This document shows, one piece after another, positions 1-10,014 of a stretch of DNA of 64,000 bases. The position numbers were made by a program, and so were the translations under genes. Source of the stretch: Lepidodermella squamata (taxonomy: Eukaryota > Gastrotricha); NCBI GenBank assembly GCA_047495785.1, contig JBLDXI010000032.1, positions 558,001 through 622,000 on the forward strand, in the 5' to 3' direction. The notes under the pieces were generated by a model. It was not told the DNA's origin and did no database searches. It saw only the letters and a program-made list of their open reading frames with translations. The first letter of the stretch is position 1; each line of letters starts with the position of its first letter.

Positions 1-1097
1 TCATTTCACTGACTCCTATTAACAGACTTTAGCTAGCTGCTCGACTTTTCGAAGTCTATAATTATTGGTTTGTACTTGTATCCGTGTGAGTCGAAGTACA
101 ATGTTGTGAGCGAATTTTAATAATAAATTTTTTAATTTATCATCTTTTGTGACTGAAGTGCTTTCGATTCAAAGCTGGCTCGATGCGTAATCAAATGGAT
201 TCGAACTCTTGAGCGAACGGAACGGGACATTCAGTGTATTTTTAGCGTTAACTGGAATAATTATAAATGTCGGGGGGTTTTAATTCCATTAATACCCTTG
301 CCTGCTTCCTCGTATCTGGAAATAGCATCTGAAAATCCGGACAGCTGAAAATAACCCCCACGATTTGGTTGGGATTTGAGTGTCGTATGTCACCAACTTG
401 AAAGACTCGAAAATTACGTTAATCCCTTCCTCACTCTGGCTTGCTTTCGAATTTGAATACTTTTGCAATGTCCCCGGGCAGCTTTCAAGTTGAGATTTTG
501 CTTACACAGGCGTAAAGACTGAGTCGTGGTAATCACCTGGAATCCAAGACATGTTTGTTTTCAAACGTATACGGGGTGCATTAGCAAGATTGAAGAGATC
601 GAGTAAAAGTCGGACACCCGTTTGGGCGGCGTCTTTAGCAACATTTTTTAGGACTACCCGGACTTGCTCCTATCTTTTGATCAATCAAACTGATCAATCC
701 GATGAAATTCTTTGAAATAAACTTGTCAACTTGTATGAAATGGATGCATGGCTTATAAAACCCCGTTTGAAGCCCAACTAATGATGAAAGCTGTTTCCGT
801 GAAGGCTTTGTCATTGGCGAACTTCGGACTTCGATGGTTCTGATGATTAAGAATAAGCATCACCAAATAGCCAGTCCGGTAAAAAATGACCGTGTTAGGT
901 ATTATAGCTTGGATATTAATAAATAATCTCCAAGTTCTATCACTGCTCGCTCTATTATAGACACCCGGCTGATACCGCCGTGGGAGAGCTGATAAGGAAC
1001 GAGATTAAGGTGACCGGTTGTCCACAATTTTTTAACCACTTCGGTGCAAGCACACTAAAGTCAAGAGTAAAAAAGAAATTATACTTTGATCGTGTCC
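1..1097. other. Intergenic region upstream of GST1
   Basis: No convincing coding sequence is visible. A TATAAAA at 754-760 lies 340 bases before the GST1 start, too far for a simple promoter unless the 5' leader is long or spliced. The left edge may contain the end of a neighbouring gene, but I see no recognisable product. Confidence 0.5.
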
Positions 1098-1790
1098 ATG
1101 GATCAGCCAAATTACACTCTACATTACTTCCACGCCCGCGGTCGAGGCGAGTTGGTTCGCTACATGTTCACCTACAGCAAGATTCCATTCATCGACCGCC
1201 GATTCACTATGCAAGAATGGCCTCCGATCAAAACTCTGACGCCTTTGGGTCAGGTTCCTATCCTAGAGTGGCGTAAGGATGGAAAAAAGCAAGCTATCAT
1301 CCAAAGCGGCGCTATCATCCGCCACGTCGCAGCTGTCGCTGGGCTGTACGGAAGCAGTGACGAAGAGGCTGCTCGAGCCGATGAAGCCTACGAAAGCTTG
1401 AAGGAAGTACAGGAAGCTATGTACAAAGCCATTTTCGAACCTGACCCAGCCAGGAAGGAGGCGAACAGGACTGCGCTTCGGGAGAACGTCCTCCCGCGTG
1501 TTTTCAAGTTCCTAGAGAAGAAACTGCAAGAAAACAACGGAAAAAATCTTGCCGGTGGTGAAAACGTGAGCTTTTAATTTCTGTCTGTACCTATTACAAA
1601 TTTTCCTACGTAACAGTACACATACGCTGACATCTATTTGGCACAGTACTTTGACTCATTGAGACGAAGCGGGACGGTCGAAGATTCAGACTGGGACATT
1701 GCCCCAGGTCTTGTGGCCTTGGGAAAGACAATAGAAGCAACGCCTGAAATCGCGGCATACCTTGCGAAACGCGAAAATACTCCATTTTAA
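1098..1790 (+). CDS. Sigma-class glutathione S-transferase (GST1)
   Basis: A cytosolic GST conjugates glutathione to electrophiles; sigma members can also be prostaglandin synthases or peroxidases. Exons 1098-1565 and 1617-1790 give 213 residues, the normal size. The N-terminal thioredoxin-like half has the catalytic Tyr in LHYFHARGRGE (about residue 9) and the glutathione-binding Gln-Ser in IIQSGAIIRH. The intron is phase 0 and falls in the helical domain just before YTYAD, the position used by GST2, 3, 11, 12, 13 and 14. The start is the ATG at 1098 (MDQPNYT). The tail KRENTPF is a typical sigma end. The AATAAA at 1848-1853 lies inside the coding sequence of the opposite-strand receptor gene, so the 3' ends overlap. 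Confidence 0.93.
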
Positions 1791-1830
1791 GACGACATCG
1801 TAACAGTGACAATCAAATGCCAAGAAACAT

Positions 1831-4191
1831 TTAGCGCTTAAAAACGTAATAAAAATTAACGATGCTAGCAAATGCTGCCTCGACTAGAAACGTGAAGCTC
1901 AGGGTGACTTGTTTGTCTAGTGGCTCCGTGAGAATCAACAGAATAAGCACCGTCGCAGTTATGAGAGTTATTGAGTTGATCAAAGTGCTGACAATGTTGC
2001 CGAATTCAAGAGTTTTAGCCAGTCCATCAATCTTTTTCAGCTGAGTGAACTCAGAGAATGCCAGTAATAGACAGGCTATTAACGGTAACACGTGAATCAA
2101 TAATAGAGCCAGAATCCACGGTAAAGATTCCGAGTAATCACAGCTCGCCGTCCTAAACTCGAAGTAAGTATCTGTCTTGTAGTCATAGCCTGATGAAAAG
2201 ATATTAGGGATTGTTTCAAATCGAACCGACTCGATTGCCAACCACGCAATCAAGATGACTGAATTTATGCAGACGAATAAGGCCAGTGTCTTAAAATAGT
2301 GTCGCGTATTAAACTTCTGAACAATTGCATTCTGAATAATTATAAGCCTGCGTGATTTCACTTGCCCTCTGGCATCGACCACACGCCTCCGGGTACTAGT
2401 ATTGACTGACTGAGAATGAGTTTTTGAAGACAATGTGTCTTCTTGGAAGCTTTCCACTACAATGACTTGGCCGTATTGCTTGATAAGAACTTTGATATGT
2501 TGCCTGATAAACATGAGTTTGGCAATCAAACCCCCGTGGTAAAGAGACAGTGCTATGGTTGCCAGAGCTATATTTATATTACAAATTTGTGGAACGCCTG
2601 CAAACCAACCTCCGGGCGTCGAATGAATGCAAGCCGAAATTAACAGCAGAAGAACAGCTGCAGACGAAACTACTTTGTATGCCAGAACAACTGATATTCG
2701 CCGAGAGTTTTCCAACCGGCAGTATCCGATCAGGGCAGCAAGAGATAGCATTAACGATACAATTGATAGTGACCAAATAATTCCAGTCACTACTCGGCTT
2801 ACATCCTTCATAACTGTCTCCACCGTTCTCGAATCCTTCGGAGGTTTCCCGTCATTTGTCGCCCAGACTATAGGTCTTAAGGCAAGTATATTCGGCGTGG
2901 ATGACGCGTTGTCAGGGTTCAGTTTCACGGATAACAAGTCGATAGGATTAGAGCTGATTTCAGACAGAAGGTAAGAGACGTATTGAGGTTCGTAGTCCAT
3001 TTCTAAGCGGGGTGAATACTTGGTCCTGCCAACGCGAGCTCCGATGAAGTCAGTCACGGCAAGAGACTGATTCATCACGTGACTCACCTCTTTAGGGTAA
3101 TCGCGATAGTCAGACAAAGTCATCGAAAAATTCCTCAGGATTCTTTCAGATCGGTCAAGGGCTACCAAAGCTTCAACCATAGCGTCGTGGCATAGTTGTC
3201 TCATAATGTAATCAGAGCCTCGGGATGAATTCATCATTTCATCCAATCTGTTCTCGAATCCTGTCAAGTCATACCCTAAGGCTAGTGGACCGAATGGTAT
3301 GGTGGAAACAGTGGTTGGACCGATCCAATAGGTGTATCTATACTGTTCCCTAACTATCTCCCTGGTACAGCCTGGGTAGATGACTAGGGGCAAGCTTGGT
3401 TCGTCAACGAATCCAGCTGCATGAGCTAGGAAGATGTACCTAGACCCGGTTATTCCGACCTTATAAGCCTGGCAGAACAATCGCTGCATAAAAGCTGGCC
3501 TGTTCCCAACATCAATGTTAATGATTCGAGCGTCGCCATTTTTCAGAGATTCGATAACGGAATCGCTTACATCGCTCACTATATCGAACCAAGGAATAGC
3601 GATTCCTTTTGAAGTAGCGAGTTGGACGAATAACGCCGCGACTGAGTAGTCGTAAATTGACAGGGCATTGGTGATTACCGCCACTTTTTTCCATTGCCCG
3701 AATTTCAGGATGAATTCGACTTTTGGAATATTCACGTCTTCGCCGGGCATGCTGATTCTGTAGAGATTCGGGTAGTTCTTCCTATCACCAGTAAAAAATG
3801 GAGTACTGCAGGCTGTTCCAACAGCTGTCATGTTAACGTGATGGAGCAGTTGAGCCAAGCGTTGGCATCCCGTCGTGAAGTAAGGTCCAACAATGATAGG
3901 GGAGAGGTTAGCAACATCAATTCTCTCTCTGAACTCCATCATTCTGTTGACAACTTGAAGAGCCACGGGTCCTTCATCTCTATACACAGCATTGATGTGA
4001 TAATCGGGTATGAAGCTGGTGTTGTTATTCGCTGCGTCGACGGCTACTTGCATTGAGGCTCTGCAGAACTTTCCGTCCCTTGGTTCATTGCCTGTAAAAG
4101 CGACAAAGGCCAGAATATCCAGCCCTTTTGCCTTCTTCCCTGCAGCAAAGAAGAAAGTCTTTGCTAGAACGATGGCGAATAGCAAACGCAT
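1831..4191 (-). CDS. GABA-B-like class C G-protein-coupled receptor
   Basis: An uninterrupted 786-codon gene. Residues 1-18 look like a signal peptide (MRLLFAIVLAKTFFFAAG). Residues of about 24-465 form a periplasmic-binding/ANF-type ligand domain, with stretches such as IIVGPYFTTGCQRLAQLL and ACSTPFF typical of the Venus-flytrap fold. This is followed directly by seven hydrophobic segments (from VVTGIIWSLSIVSLMLSLAA to FLVEAAFASIVNFYYVF). There is no cysteine-rich linker, which points to the GABA-B type rather than metabotropic glutamate receptors. The protein ends (FKR) immediately after TM7, so the cytoplasmic coiled-coil tail of true GABA-B subunits is missing. It has no introns, unlike most neighbours, and converges on GST1 with only 40 bases between stop codons. 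Ligand unknown; GABA is not shown. Confidence 0.8.
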   Translation of the reverse strand: MRLLFAIVLAKTFFFAAGKKAKGLDILAFVAFTGNEPRDGKFCRASMQVAVDAANNNTSFIPDYHINAVYRDEGPVALQVVNRMMEFRERIDVANLSPIIVGPYFTTGCQRLAQLLHHVNMTAVGTACSTPFFTGDRKNYPNLYRISMPGEDVNIPKVEFILKFGQWKKVAVITNALSIYDYSVAALFVQLATSKGIAIPWFDIVSDVSDSVIESLKNGDARIINIDVGNRPAFMQRLFCQAYKVGITGSRYIFLAHAAGFVDEPSLPLVIYPGCTREIVREQYRYTYWIGPTTVSTIPFGPLALGYDLTGFENRLDEMMNSSRGSDYIMRQLCHDAMVEALVALDRSERILRNFSMTLSDYRDYPKEVSHVMNQSLAVTDFIGARVGRTKYSPRLEMDYEPQYVSYLLSEISSNPIDLLSVKLNPDNASSTPNILALRPIVWATNDGKPPKDSRTVETVMKDVSRVVTGIIWSLSIVSLMLSLAALIGYCRLENSRRISVVLAYKVVSSAAVLLLLISACIHSTPGGWFAGVPQICNINIALATIALSLYHGGLIAKLMFIRQHIKVLIKQYGQVIVVESFQEDTLSSKTHSQSVNTSTRRRVVDARGQVKSRRLIIIQNAIVQKFNTRHYFKTLALFVCINSVILIAWLAIESVRFETIPNIFSSGYDYKTDTYFEFRTASCDYSESLPWILALLLIHVLPLIACLLLAFSEFTQLKKIDGLAKTLEFGNIVSTLINSITLITATVLILLILTEPLDKQVTLSFTFLVEAAFASIVNFYYVFKR

Positions 4192-4647
4192 GGCGTTCTG
4201 TTCGATCTTGCAGAGAAGCTTATCAGAAATTCAAAACGAATCGAGAAGAGTATGTGGACATATGAAGCTAACTTGCAGCGAACAACAATTTCAGTGACTC
4301 AGACAAGGAACGTCCTTAGTCGGAACTATTCTTCTCTCTTGCTTTCAAAAGAATTTCCGAGATATTTGAATGCATGCGTGAATAACACTATCACATTTCC
4401 CTTCCGCTTTCTGATCACTTTCGAGACTTTAATTGTCAAAGACCAGGGCAATATAAAGTCCGTTAACGTGGGCTTTTAATACTCCAGTCAAGATCATTTA
4501 CAGCGAGTGAACATACTGACCGATATTCTACCTTATCTACAATAATGACCAGATAAAAAAGTTATCGGACCGAGCGATGCGTTTTTGAAAGCTAATGGAG
4601 TTTCATTATATGCAGAATTGAGCCCACAAAAGCTAAGTGCTTGTAAA
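4192..4647. other. Divergent promoter region between receptor and GST2
   Basis: Head-to-head spacer of 456 bases between the receptor ATG and the GST2 ATG. A possible TATA-like ATATAAAG lies near 4450, about 195 bases before GST2. No repeated motif was recognised. Confidence 0.4.
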
Positions 4648-5347
4648 ATGTCCTACACTGTACATTACTTTAACGCTCGTGGCCGAGCTGAAGTCATTCG
4701 ATACATGTTCGTCATGAGCAAGACTCCTTACACTGACCACCGTTTCGAACGCGATGAATGGATCAACACAATCAAGGCTACAATGCCATTGGGTCAAGTT
4801 CCTTCACTCGAAGTCAATAAGGACGGCAAAACGATACACATTATTCAAAGTGGGGCCATTGCCCGCTACGTTGGTCGAGTAACTGGTATGGCTGGAAAGT
4901 CGCTCGAAGAGACAGTTAAAGCGGATGAAGCCTTCGAAAGCCTACGAGAACTTTTGGATTTCTTCGGGAAGGTTTTCATTGAAAGCGACGCGGAGAAGAA
5001 GGCCAAGTTGTTAACGCAGCTTACGGACGAAGTAATTCCTCGCATTTTCGGGTTCTTGGAACGTCGCCTCAAAGAGACCGGCGGTAGAAATCTTGCCGGT
5101 GGTGACGGGGTAAGTCAACTCCATCATTCTTTTTACTGAAAAGTTTAGAGTTTTTGTGGATTTTCAGTACACCTATGCCGACGCTTTCTTGGCTCAAATT
5201 TACGACGCTATACCGCGGGACAAAATTTTGGATGCCCAGAAGACTTGGGAAAAGTTTCCAGGATTAACTGCTCTGGCCAAGGCTATTAACGAGTCGCCTG
5301 AAATTTCAGCCTACATCGCCACTCGTGACAACAACACTCCGTTTTAA
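4648..5347 (+). CDS. Sigma-class glutathione S-transferase (GST2)
   Basis: Exons 4648-5109 and 5168-5347 encode 213 residues. The catalytic Tyr is in TVHYFNARGRAE and the glutathione-binding Gln-Ser in IIQSGAIARY. The phase 0 intron sits between GGDG and YTYAD. The first in-frame ATG after the upstream open stretch is 4648 (MSYTVHY). The sequence (YMFVMSKTPYTDHRF) is closest to GST1 and GST3, and the three form the left-end subfamily. The product should be a soluble dimeric detoxification enzyme. Confidence 0.93.
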
Positions 5348-5534
5348 TACGGCGCATGTTGACGATCCAAGCACGATATTGCTTGCTTATATAGGAAAGC
5401 CACCAAGCAAGATTTTTGAAGTGGCGTTTTTTCTTTACCAGTTGTAAGCCACGAGTCAGTAATGAATGAAAAAATCTTGCTATACGATAATATTTTCGTG
5501 AATTTCGTTAATTTTTTGTTGACTTCTTCTTAGG

Positions 5535-6236
5535 ATGGCAACTAATTTTATTCTTCATTACTTTCACGGCCGAGGCCGCGGTGAGCCGATTCGTTACCTG
5601 TTCATCTACAGCAAGACGCCCTATACTGATAACCGCATACCCTTCGACCAATGGCCATCGCATGAGGTCAAAAACACAGACCTACGCCGGGTTCCTGTTC
5701 TCGAGTTCACTAAGAAAGACGGCAAACGAGGTAAGCTCGCGCAGAGTGGCGCCATTGTGCGCTTCGTTGCCCAGGCAACTGGCTTGGCCGGCAAATGTCC
5801 GGAAGAAACGGCCCACGCTGATGAGGCCTTCGAAAGCATTCGTGAGGTTGTCGACTTTATGGCTCGGGTCTTCTGGGAGAAGGACGCGGAACAGAAGGCT
5901 GCGCTTCATAAACAACTGACCGAAGTGTTGATCCCACTTATTTTCGGGTTCTTGGAGCATCGTTTGATCGAAAATGGCGGGAAAAGCCTGATTGGAGGAG
6001 ATACTGTGAGTTGAACCTATAAGTTTGAATTTTAAATGTTGAAATTCTTCTTGCAGGTTGCTTATTCGGATTTGTATCTCGCCCAATTTTACGATGCTAT
6101 CCCTCATGACAAAATGCTTGACCAGGCGGTTATGACCGAAAAATATCCTCACCTTGCTGCCTTGGCTAAGTCTATCAATACATCCCCGGATATTGCTGCT
6201 TATTTGGCCACGCGAGACAACAATACGCGATTCTGA
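5535..6236 (+). CDS. Sigma-class glutathione S-transferase (GST3)
   Basis: Exons 5535-6005 and 6057-6236 encode 216 residues. The catalytic Tyr lies in LHYFHGRGRGE and the Gln-Ser in LAQSGAIVRF. The intron (GTGAG...TTGCAG, 51 bases) is at the shared phase 0 site before a VAYSD variant of the usual YTYAD motif. The start codon follows TTCTTCTTAGG. The AATAAA at 6319-6324 is a likely poly(A) signal. It is the last of the GST1-3 subfamily; 187 bases separate it from GST2. Confidence 0.93.
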
Positions 6237-6428
6237 ATTCAATTTGAAGTTATTGCTTGACCTTATTCGGCCTTGATTATCCATATTATTTTTGGTTGAT
6301 TGAAATCGATGATAAAGCAATAAATTCGCAGCTTCTCACCTTTTCTTTTATTCGACCGTGAAGGTGTGATTTTTTGGTGACTTTAAAGTGCGCAATAATT
6401 AAGCACTTAATTCTAGCTCGCGGCAATA

Positions 6429-7182
6429 ATGGAGAAAGATAGCGAGGTTACGGTTCACTACTTCAACGCAAGGGGCAGAGCTGAGTTGGTCCGATGGATC
6501 TTGACATTCGCTAAGAAAGACTTCGAAGACCACCGAATTGCTAATGCAGACTGGCCAGCTTTTCGACCTCAAGCGCCTATTGGCGAGCTTCCTTTCATTG
6601 AATTTAAGAACAAGCAAAGCGGGAAAACGGCGACCTTATGCCAACCAGCGACAATGGCGCGACAACTGGCGGTCCTGTTCAATTTGGGCGGTAAAGATTT
6701 CGAACAACGAGCTAGGGCTGATGAAGCTTTCGAGTGCTTACGAGAAATCATGGACATTGGCGCGAAGGCTGTGTTCGAAAAAAATCCATCATTACGCAAT
6801 AAAATGCTGAACCACATTCAAAAAGTTATCATGCCACCGATTTTCGCCTATCTAGAACGGCTAGCTAAAGAAAATTTCGGGAAAAATTTAGCTGGCGGAG
6901 AAGGGGTGAGAAAATTCCAAAAAATTCAATTTAATTATTAAAATTGCAATTTTAGTTCACGTATGCGGATCTGACACTAGCCTTGCTTTTCGATACTCTG
7001 AATGCTTCAAACGTGGACGGTATGGATAAAATTGAGCGGGTTTATCCAACACTTTTTTCAATCGCGAAACGTGTGATGGAAACGCCAGAAATTCGCGTAA
7101 AAATTGCAAAATTTATATCAAATTTTTTTATTACTTTTTTTAACAGGAGTACCTTGCTAAACGACCTGACACTGCATTTTAA
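6429..7182 (+). CDS. Sigma-class glutathione S-transferase with altered G-site (GST4)
   Basis: Exons 6429-6905, 6956-7096 and 7147-7182 give 217 residues. The catalytic Tyr is kept (VHYFNARGRAE), but the glutathione-binding Gln-Ser is Gln-Pro (TLCQPATMARQL). Intron 1 is at the common site before FTYAD; intron 2 (50 bases, GTAAAA...TAACAG) splits the last 11 codons, giving ETPEIR-EYLAKRPDTAF. Reading through intron 2 would destroy the conserved C-terminus, which supports the splice. Poly(A) signal at 7228-7233. It shares the 3'-terminal intron with GST5, so the two are neighbours by descent. Confidence 0.88.
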
Positions 7183-7387
7183 GCAATACACTTAATTTAA
7201 TGTCCTGACTTGTTTAACTTGAACCACAATAAACTGTATAATTGAAAAATATGTCAAGAGAATCACACGACTTATGATTATTATTTGCCTGCGTATATAG
7301 GTGAAGGAGTTTTTCGCTGCTTTATTTATAATTTAATTTATTCACTACCCTATACAGCGTGTTTGCGTGTTCAGCTGTTTGCTGCGA

Positions 7388-7395
7388 TATAAAAA
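7388..7395 (+). promoter_or_regulatory. Possible TATA box for GST5
   Basis: TATAAAAA about 215 bases upstream of the GST5 ATG, further away than in the other GSTs, so either the leader is long or this is chance. Confidence 0.3.
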
Positions 7396-7602
7396 TCATC
7401 GATAAACCCGCGCGAAATAACGCTACTGAGAGCTATTACTGCGTGCCTTGACGCGCACACACACACGACGCCGGAAATCGATTTCCGTCGCATTTTTTTC
7501 CCTCAGCACGTCAGGCTACAATTTATTTCGCAGTCTACACACCGCGCTTTTTTCGACCCATTTCTTCTTACTTTGCAAGTTCACCTTTGGACACGCTGAA
7601 AC

Positions 7603-8416
7603 ATGGATAAGGATAGCAAAATCACTGTTCACTATTTCAACGGAAAAGGTGAGCATTTCATTGCTTGAAAATAAATCGTCTAAGTATAATCATGTTGTAG
7701 GTCGAGCTGAACTCTCCCGACTCATTCTATCGTATGCTGGGAAGGAGTTTAAAGATCAGCGTTACACGAAGGAAGACTGGCCAGCTTTCAAACCTCAAGC
7801 GCCTCTAGGGCAACTGCCTGTTATAGAATTCACGAACAAAGATGGAAAATCGGTGATGCTAGCCCAGAGCGCAACCCTTGCCCGAACTTTGGCTACGATG
7901 TATGGATTGAATGGCAAAACTTTGGAAGAACAAGCTCGTGCCGATGAAGCTTTCGAGAGTATCCGGGAAGTTATGGAATTTGGCGCTCAGCTACATTTCG
8001 AAAAGGACGCTGCTAAGAAGGAAGAAATGGAAAAGAAAATGGCGACTGATCTCATGCCGCGAATTTTCGGCTACCTTGAGAAAAAGGCCTTGGAACATGG
8101 CGGCAAGAACGTTGCTGGAGGGTCAGGGGTGAGTGTCGTGGTCGTGTTGCATCAGAGAATTTTCATAATTCCTTCATTTTATATAGCACACCTATGCCGA
8201 TATTGGCATTGCCATGGTTTATGATCACACGAAACCGATGAAGGAGAAGCTGGAAATGCTTGAAAAACATTTCCCAACGATGACTGCCATTGCCAAGGCT
8301 GTTCTGGATAATCCTGGTGTTAAGGTCTGCGATTACTTTCCTCCGGTTTTTTCAACAATGATTTTATTTATAAATTATAGGCTTATATTGCTAAACGTCC
8401 TGTCACGGAGTTCTAA
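7603..8416 (+). CDS. Sigma-class glutathione S-transferase, four exons (GST5)
   Basis: Exons 7603-7648, 7701-8128, 8187-8324 and 8381-8416 give 215 residues. Intron 1 (phase 1) cuts the glutathione-site motif between FNGK and GRAEL, intron 2 is the shared phase 0 site before HTYAD, and intron 3 is the 3'-terminal intron also present in GST4 (NPGVK-AYIAKRP). The N-terminus MDKDSKITVHYFNGKGRAE and end KRPVTEF match the intronless GST7 and GST8, so this gene may represent the intron-rich ancestor of that group. The catalytic Tyr and the Gln-Ser (LAQSATLART) are intact. Poly(A) signal 8589-8594. Confidence 0.9.
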
Positions 8417-8949
8417 ACAATACGATCAGGAATTCCGGGGAAAAAACGATTTACTGACTCAAATGACCTGAAATCTCTGATAATAATCCAATATGTAATA
8501 ATGTTGACTGCCGTTATTAAGATTGCTCGCAGGAACCCATCAGCCTTTATTATCTTCAGTTAATCGACACTTTCACCTTGAAACTTGAAATAAACTATCA
8601 TTCACATCAACATCGAAATCATGTTAATAATTGTATTATACAGAATTGTCAGAGTAAGACTCTGAACTCCAAACGATTTTCCGATTTTCCGAAATTTCTG
8701 AATATTTATAAAAAGGTTCTCTCATAATTATTTTTGGAATAACATCCCTTTTGGTTCCTGGAATGGACCTGGAGGTTTCAGGAATGGTTCGAGGAGCTCA
8801 ACTAAATTGCCATTTAATTTCGCTTGGAAAGCATGGCAAAGAATGTGAAAGAATATTTTCTACAGATTGATTTAACAGCAATTAAAATGCGATTTTATAG
8901 CAATCGAAGGGATTCAAAGGGTTTCCTAGCTAAACGTCAGCTTTGAGTC

Positions 8950-9312
8950 AGGAAATACTGATATCTTTTAGCGGAACCCAATTTACGGGATTTTTAACCC
9001 AATTTGCTTTTGCGGAACCAAGCTCAATGTTGTTCCTTTTTTTATTTTATTTTTTTATTTTAATTTAATTTTAATTTTAATTTAATTATTATATTTAATT
9101 TAATTTAATTTAATTTATTTTAATTTTCAAAAAATTGCAGGAATTTGGCGATGAATGATTTCTAAGGTGAGCGCTACGCCTTGCACTTAATTTTACGCAG
9201 AATTTAAAATATTATTTCGAATTACGATAATCTAAAAATAAAAGTTTTGGGAATACTAAAAAAAGACCTTAGGCCAAGGCCAAATAAATATTCCGAAAAA
9301 TACGGTTCCGCT
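8950..9312. repeat. Dispersed repeat related to the element at 28.6-28.9 kb
   Basis: The left end carries ATCTTTTAGCGGAACCCAAT (8952 on), which matches the reverse complement of 28914-28938 apart from single changes. Internal GCGGAACC recurs, and the right end has the inverted GGTTCCGC near 9303. It looks like a decayed non-autonomous element with GCGGAACC-type inverted termini. Boundaries are approximate. Confidence 0.4.
9040..9125. repeat. A/T-rich simple repeat, TTTAA-like units
   Basis: Runs of TTTTATTT, TTTAATTTTAA and then repeated TTTAA units with no coding potential. Confidence 0.8.
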
Positions 9313-9896
9313 CATCGTACATTTGGTTCAGGTAACAGGTAACGGGAGATATTTCGGACTAAAGTCTAGGCGATACAGCACTTTTTTAAGGAACCCGGCT
9401 TTACGATATTAATTGCAGGCCGGGTTTTGCAAGGTCAAAGTCCACGCTATTGAGACCGTGCAGTTAAAAATGACAGTCAAAAATGCTCCAAAAGCTGTCG
9501 GGCTGTAATTTCAATAATAGTCTGAGAAATCCGGAAAAAATTTGAAAAAAGGCTTAACGTCACAGAATTTCATTAGCTGATTATACTAACACCAACATTT
9601 TCGACGTTTGGCTCGGGTCCAACCCTTTCATAAATTTTCGAGATGCCCGTTCCTCGATTTCGCCATGTCATATCAGGTCAAAAAGGAAGAAGGGGTCACT
9701 ATCTCGGATGGTCACAACTTTCACGCTGGAGATTGCAAGGCTATGCTTTCGAGAAGTTTCCTAGTTATCATTATGCAAATAAGTGGGTCGTGTTATTTGC
9801 TATGCTACGTCGGCCGTTAGGGCTAGAAATTTGCCGGTCATGCCATACAGCGGTGATAGCGGCTTGTTTACACACCGTTTTTTTCCGTTCCTTATC

Positions 9897-9908
9897 TTTT
9901 TCGACCGA
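9897..9908 (-). promoter_or_regulatory. GTCGGTC element upstream of GST6
   Basis: TTTTCGACCGAC, the reverse complement of GTCGGTCGAAAA, a variant of the GTCGGTCAAAA element shared by this cluster. It lies 13 bases before the TATA box. Confidence 0.45.
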
Positions 9909-9920
9909 CTTCCCAAGCCT

Positions 9921-9926
9921 TTATAA
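9921..9926 (+). promoter_or_regulatory. TATA box of GST6
   Basis: TATAAA 94 bases before the ATG, the same spacing as in GST7, GST8 and GST13. Confidence 0.6.
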
Positions 9927-10014
9927 ACCAGCTAGTTCGGGGTTGAAGACCAGTGTCTCTGAATTCGCATTTCGACTAATACTTCTCGCAATAAAGACTT
10001 CATCCCGCAACGCA

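Larger units (their letters stand above)
8417..10014. other. Intergenic region between GST5 and GST6
   Basis: No gene is supported. It holds a dispersed repeat (about 8950-9312), an A/T simple repeat (about 9040-9125), and the GST6 promoter elements near the right end. In-frame open sequence upstream of the GST6 ATG lacks family similarity. Confidence 0.6.

Noticed and set aside
5682-6320. A 212-codon minus-strand frame over GST3.
   Set aside because: Antisense to a well-supported two-exon GST and covering its intron; no recognisable domain.
9643-10014. An open frame extends GST6 upstream by about 124 codons.
   Set aside because: It runs through the TATA box and shared promoter element, has no similarity to any domain, and the ATG at 10015 gives the standard GST N-terminus.
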